Source: Phoronis australis
Taxonomy: Eukaryota > Phoronida > Phoronidae
Assembly (NCBI GenBank): GCA_002633005.1
Contig: NMRA01000007.1
Span: 304,465-368,464 of the forward strand
Direction: 5' to 3'
Length of the DNA: 64,000 bases
Translations under genes and position numbers: made by a program
In this document: piece after piece, positions 62,541 to 64,000 of the stretch
Numbering within the stretch: position 1 is the stretch's first letter
Layout: the number at the start of each line of letters is the position of its first letter
Notes under the pieces: generated by a model
What the model saw: the letters and a program-made list of their open reading frames with translations, nothing else
The model's database searches: none
Told to the model about the DNA's origin: nothing

Positions 62541-62591
62541 CCATATTGGGAAATTCAATGCTCCCTATATGGTGTCAAGGGCCATATATGG
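62541..62591 (-). promoter_or_regulatory. Cluster of three CArG / CArG-like boxes upstream of SRF
   Basis: CCATATATGG at 62582-62591 is a perfect CC(A/T)6GG SRF site. CCCTATATGG (62563-62572) and CCATATTGGG (62541-62550) each deviate at one core base. Centre spacings are 22 and 19 bp, about two helical turns each. The cluster is about 300-350 bp upstream of the SRF ATG. Vertebrate SRF promoters carry paired CArG boxes used for autoregulation, so SRF feedback here is a reasonable inference. Confidence 0.65.
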
Positions 62592-63140
62592 GGCCAGACT
62601 GAGACCGATTCTGTAAACACAGCGCCTGAGATGGTGTGCCCGTGACTGCAGTGAATAAAACGGAGACGTGGCGGTGCTGTTGTGAATGACCGCGCTGTGT
62701 AACTGTTTGTTTGCTACGGCACTATCAATTAAAGAGACTGAAAATGAAATAATTCAGAATATTTTAGAAATATAACTGATACAATGAAATGAGTAATCCG
62801 ATCAGCGAACTGAAAGGTTTCGGGGAGCCCCTCGATCACTGAGCCGTGAGCTGGACTGCGGCACCATAGTATATGTCAAGCACCCTATCGTGCCTCTACT
62901 GACCAACAATATCCGTAGACCGTAACACCGCTTTTGTCTTACTAATTGCATTTCGAGAATCTGCAAGAGTACAGTTGTGAGTGTTTTAATTTCTGTAAGC
63001 CATGCCGCGTACGTGGCCTGCATATGTTTTAATGTCTTCAATAGACTTAGTTCTAGATACAACTGGAACTCTAATTGTAACCCTTATTTACATTATGTCA
63101 TCTTTTTGTAAATATGTGTTCTGCCTAGTCTTATCATGCC

Positions 63141-63196
63141 ATGGACGGCGCAGCACTGAAAAAAGTGGGGGCTATAGCCCCGCCCCCATTGCGCCG
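63141..63196. repeat. GC-rich block, inverted partner at 63796-63850
   Basis: GCAGCACTGAAAAAAGTGGG followed by a GGGCTAT-GCCCC hairpin. The reverse complement of 63796-63850 reads GCAGCACTGAAAAAAGTGGG followed by GGGCAATAGCCCCC. The pair faces each other about 600 bp apart. Confidence 0.65.
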
Positions 63197-63198
63197 CC

Positions 63199-63506
63199 CA
63201 TGCATGCGCCAGTACCGACTCGAGTTTAAAAAATGGGGTACTCGAATTTTTGAGAAAGAATGTGGACCTCAATTACTAAAATTCACGGAGTATGTTCTTC
63301 ATAGCTACATAATTGTGCATTCGCCCAATTTTGGTAGTTCAACAGGGCCTGTCCAGTGCCGGCGACTTTTGTCTCAGTGGTTTTCTACATATTTGGAGTT
63401 TTGTTTTTTGTTTCTCTGATCAGGTGTACCTTTTTGCCCACTTCATCAAATGGGAGGCTCATGCAGTCGTTCGAGCCCCGAGTCCGGCTCTCTGGGTGCA
63501 CGCATG
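63199..63506. mobile_element. Inverted-repeat element, longer copy 3
   Basis: The left end CATGCATGCGCCAGT and right end CTGGGTGCACGCATG are diverged versions of the 16-bp ends at 59590-59823. Inside are ACTCGAATTTTTGAG, AATGTGGACCT, TTTTTGCCCACTTCATCAAA and TTCGAGCCCC, in the same order as copy 1. The longer interior suggests it is closer to the parent element. Confidence 0.6.
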
Positions 63507-63795
63507 TCTCAGTGTTCATTTCTTAGTTCATCCTTTATAAGTTTTTATCGGAAGCTTTGATCCTCGATCCGTCTGCGTTGTAATCCTGCATCCGGCGATA
63601 TAGTTAATTGTTCTATTCTATTCTCTGGTGATTGGAGCCGGTCAGGGAGTCGCACTCATAACCAAAAAGTGACAAGCTACCACACTAGCCGGTACACAAG
63701 AACTCTGAGTTTAGCCACCAATTCAATCACGCCAGGACAGAGCGCTGACTAATACATGCGCCCGTGGTCTATGGGCGGTATACCACAGGGGGGCT

Positions 63796-63850
63796 GGAGA
63801 GTGGGGGGCTATTGCCCCCCACTTTTTTCAGTGCTGCTCCGGCCGGCCAT
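63796..63850. repeat. GC-rich block, inverted partner of 63141-63196
   Basis: Contains GGGGGGCTATTGCCCCCC, itself a hairpin, followed by CACTTTTTTCAGTGCTGC, the reverse complement of the word at the partner site. Confidence 0.65.
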
Positions 63851-64000
63851 GCAATATATTGACCGGTGAAAAATCCCGGCTGGCTGGCTTCACCTTTGCC
63901 GCTGGAAGAACCGACAATTAACAATCGACAAGACTTCAGCGGCAATGAAACCGATTCCACCTTTGATTCACGTCGGGTCTAAAACCCCAAGTTTTGCTTT

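Larger units (their letters stand above)
62600..64000. other. DNA upstream of SRF, repeat fragments only
   Basis: No gene supported. It contains a third copy of the GCGCGCACCCAG-type element (63199-63506) and an inverted pair of GC-rich blocks (63141-63196 and 63796-63850). The short open frames here overlap these repeats. Confidence 0.55.

Noticed and set aside
63640-63720. tRNA-like look on the - strand (CCGGCTAGTGTGGTAGC)
   Set aside because: An A-box-like word is present, but there is no convincing B box or paired acceptor stem.
1-64000. CRISPR arrays, bacterial operons or prophage
   Set aside because: The window is eukaryotic with introns; the tandem repeats lack spacer structure and no prokaryotic gene was seen.

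Overview
The window is nuclear DNA from an invertebrate animal. It is AT-rich, its genes are split by GT-AG introns, and it carries many short inverted-repeat (MITE-like) elements in introns and spacers. Four conserved metazoan genes can be reconstructed exon by exon, and every exon-exon phase agrees. The proteins keep vertebrate-like exon boundaries and clear co-linearity with the human proteins, which would suit a slowly evolving marine invertebrate. A hemichordate-like deuterostome is my guess, held with low confidence because nothing in the sequence names the species.

Layout: 1-4687 is a spacer with no recognisable gene. A peroxiredoxin-5 gene (PRDX5, + strand, 5 coding exons, 182 aa) runs 4688-8858. 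Converging on it from 19197 down to 13203 is the AMP-activated protein kinase beta subunit (PRKAB, - strand, 7 coding exons, 289 aa). TECPR2, an autophagy and ER-export factor, follows on the + strand (21204-41146, 16 coding exons, 1546 aa). Serum response factor (SRF, - strand, 8 coding exons, 412 aa) converges on it from 62242 down to 46840. The last 1.7 kb is the SRF promoter and upstream DNA. The order is thus + - + -, two convergent pairs. Functional links are loose (redox defence, energy sensing, autophagy, actin/growth-responsive transcription) and no operon is implied.

The non-coding part is rich. TECPR2 introns hold three copies of a THAP-domain-bearing inverted-repeat element bounded by TA, a 101-bp fold-back palindrome with perfect arms, and a pre-miRNA-sized hairpin. 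TECPR2 and SRF each have a minisatellite that begins at or within their own stop-codon sequence; the TECPR2 one copies the codons of its C-terminal LC3-interacting motif. A cluster of three CArG or CArG-like boxes lies just upstream of SRF, suggesting autoregulation. SRF intron 2 contains two tandem duplications, each with a single N at its junction, which look like assembly or haplotype artefacts.

Exon coordinates were read by hand. First non-coding exons, transcription starts and most polyA sites are not resolved.
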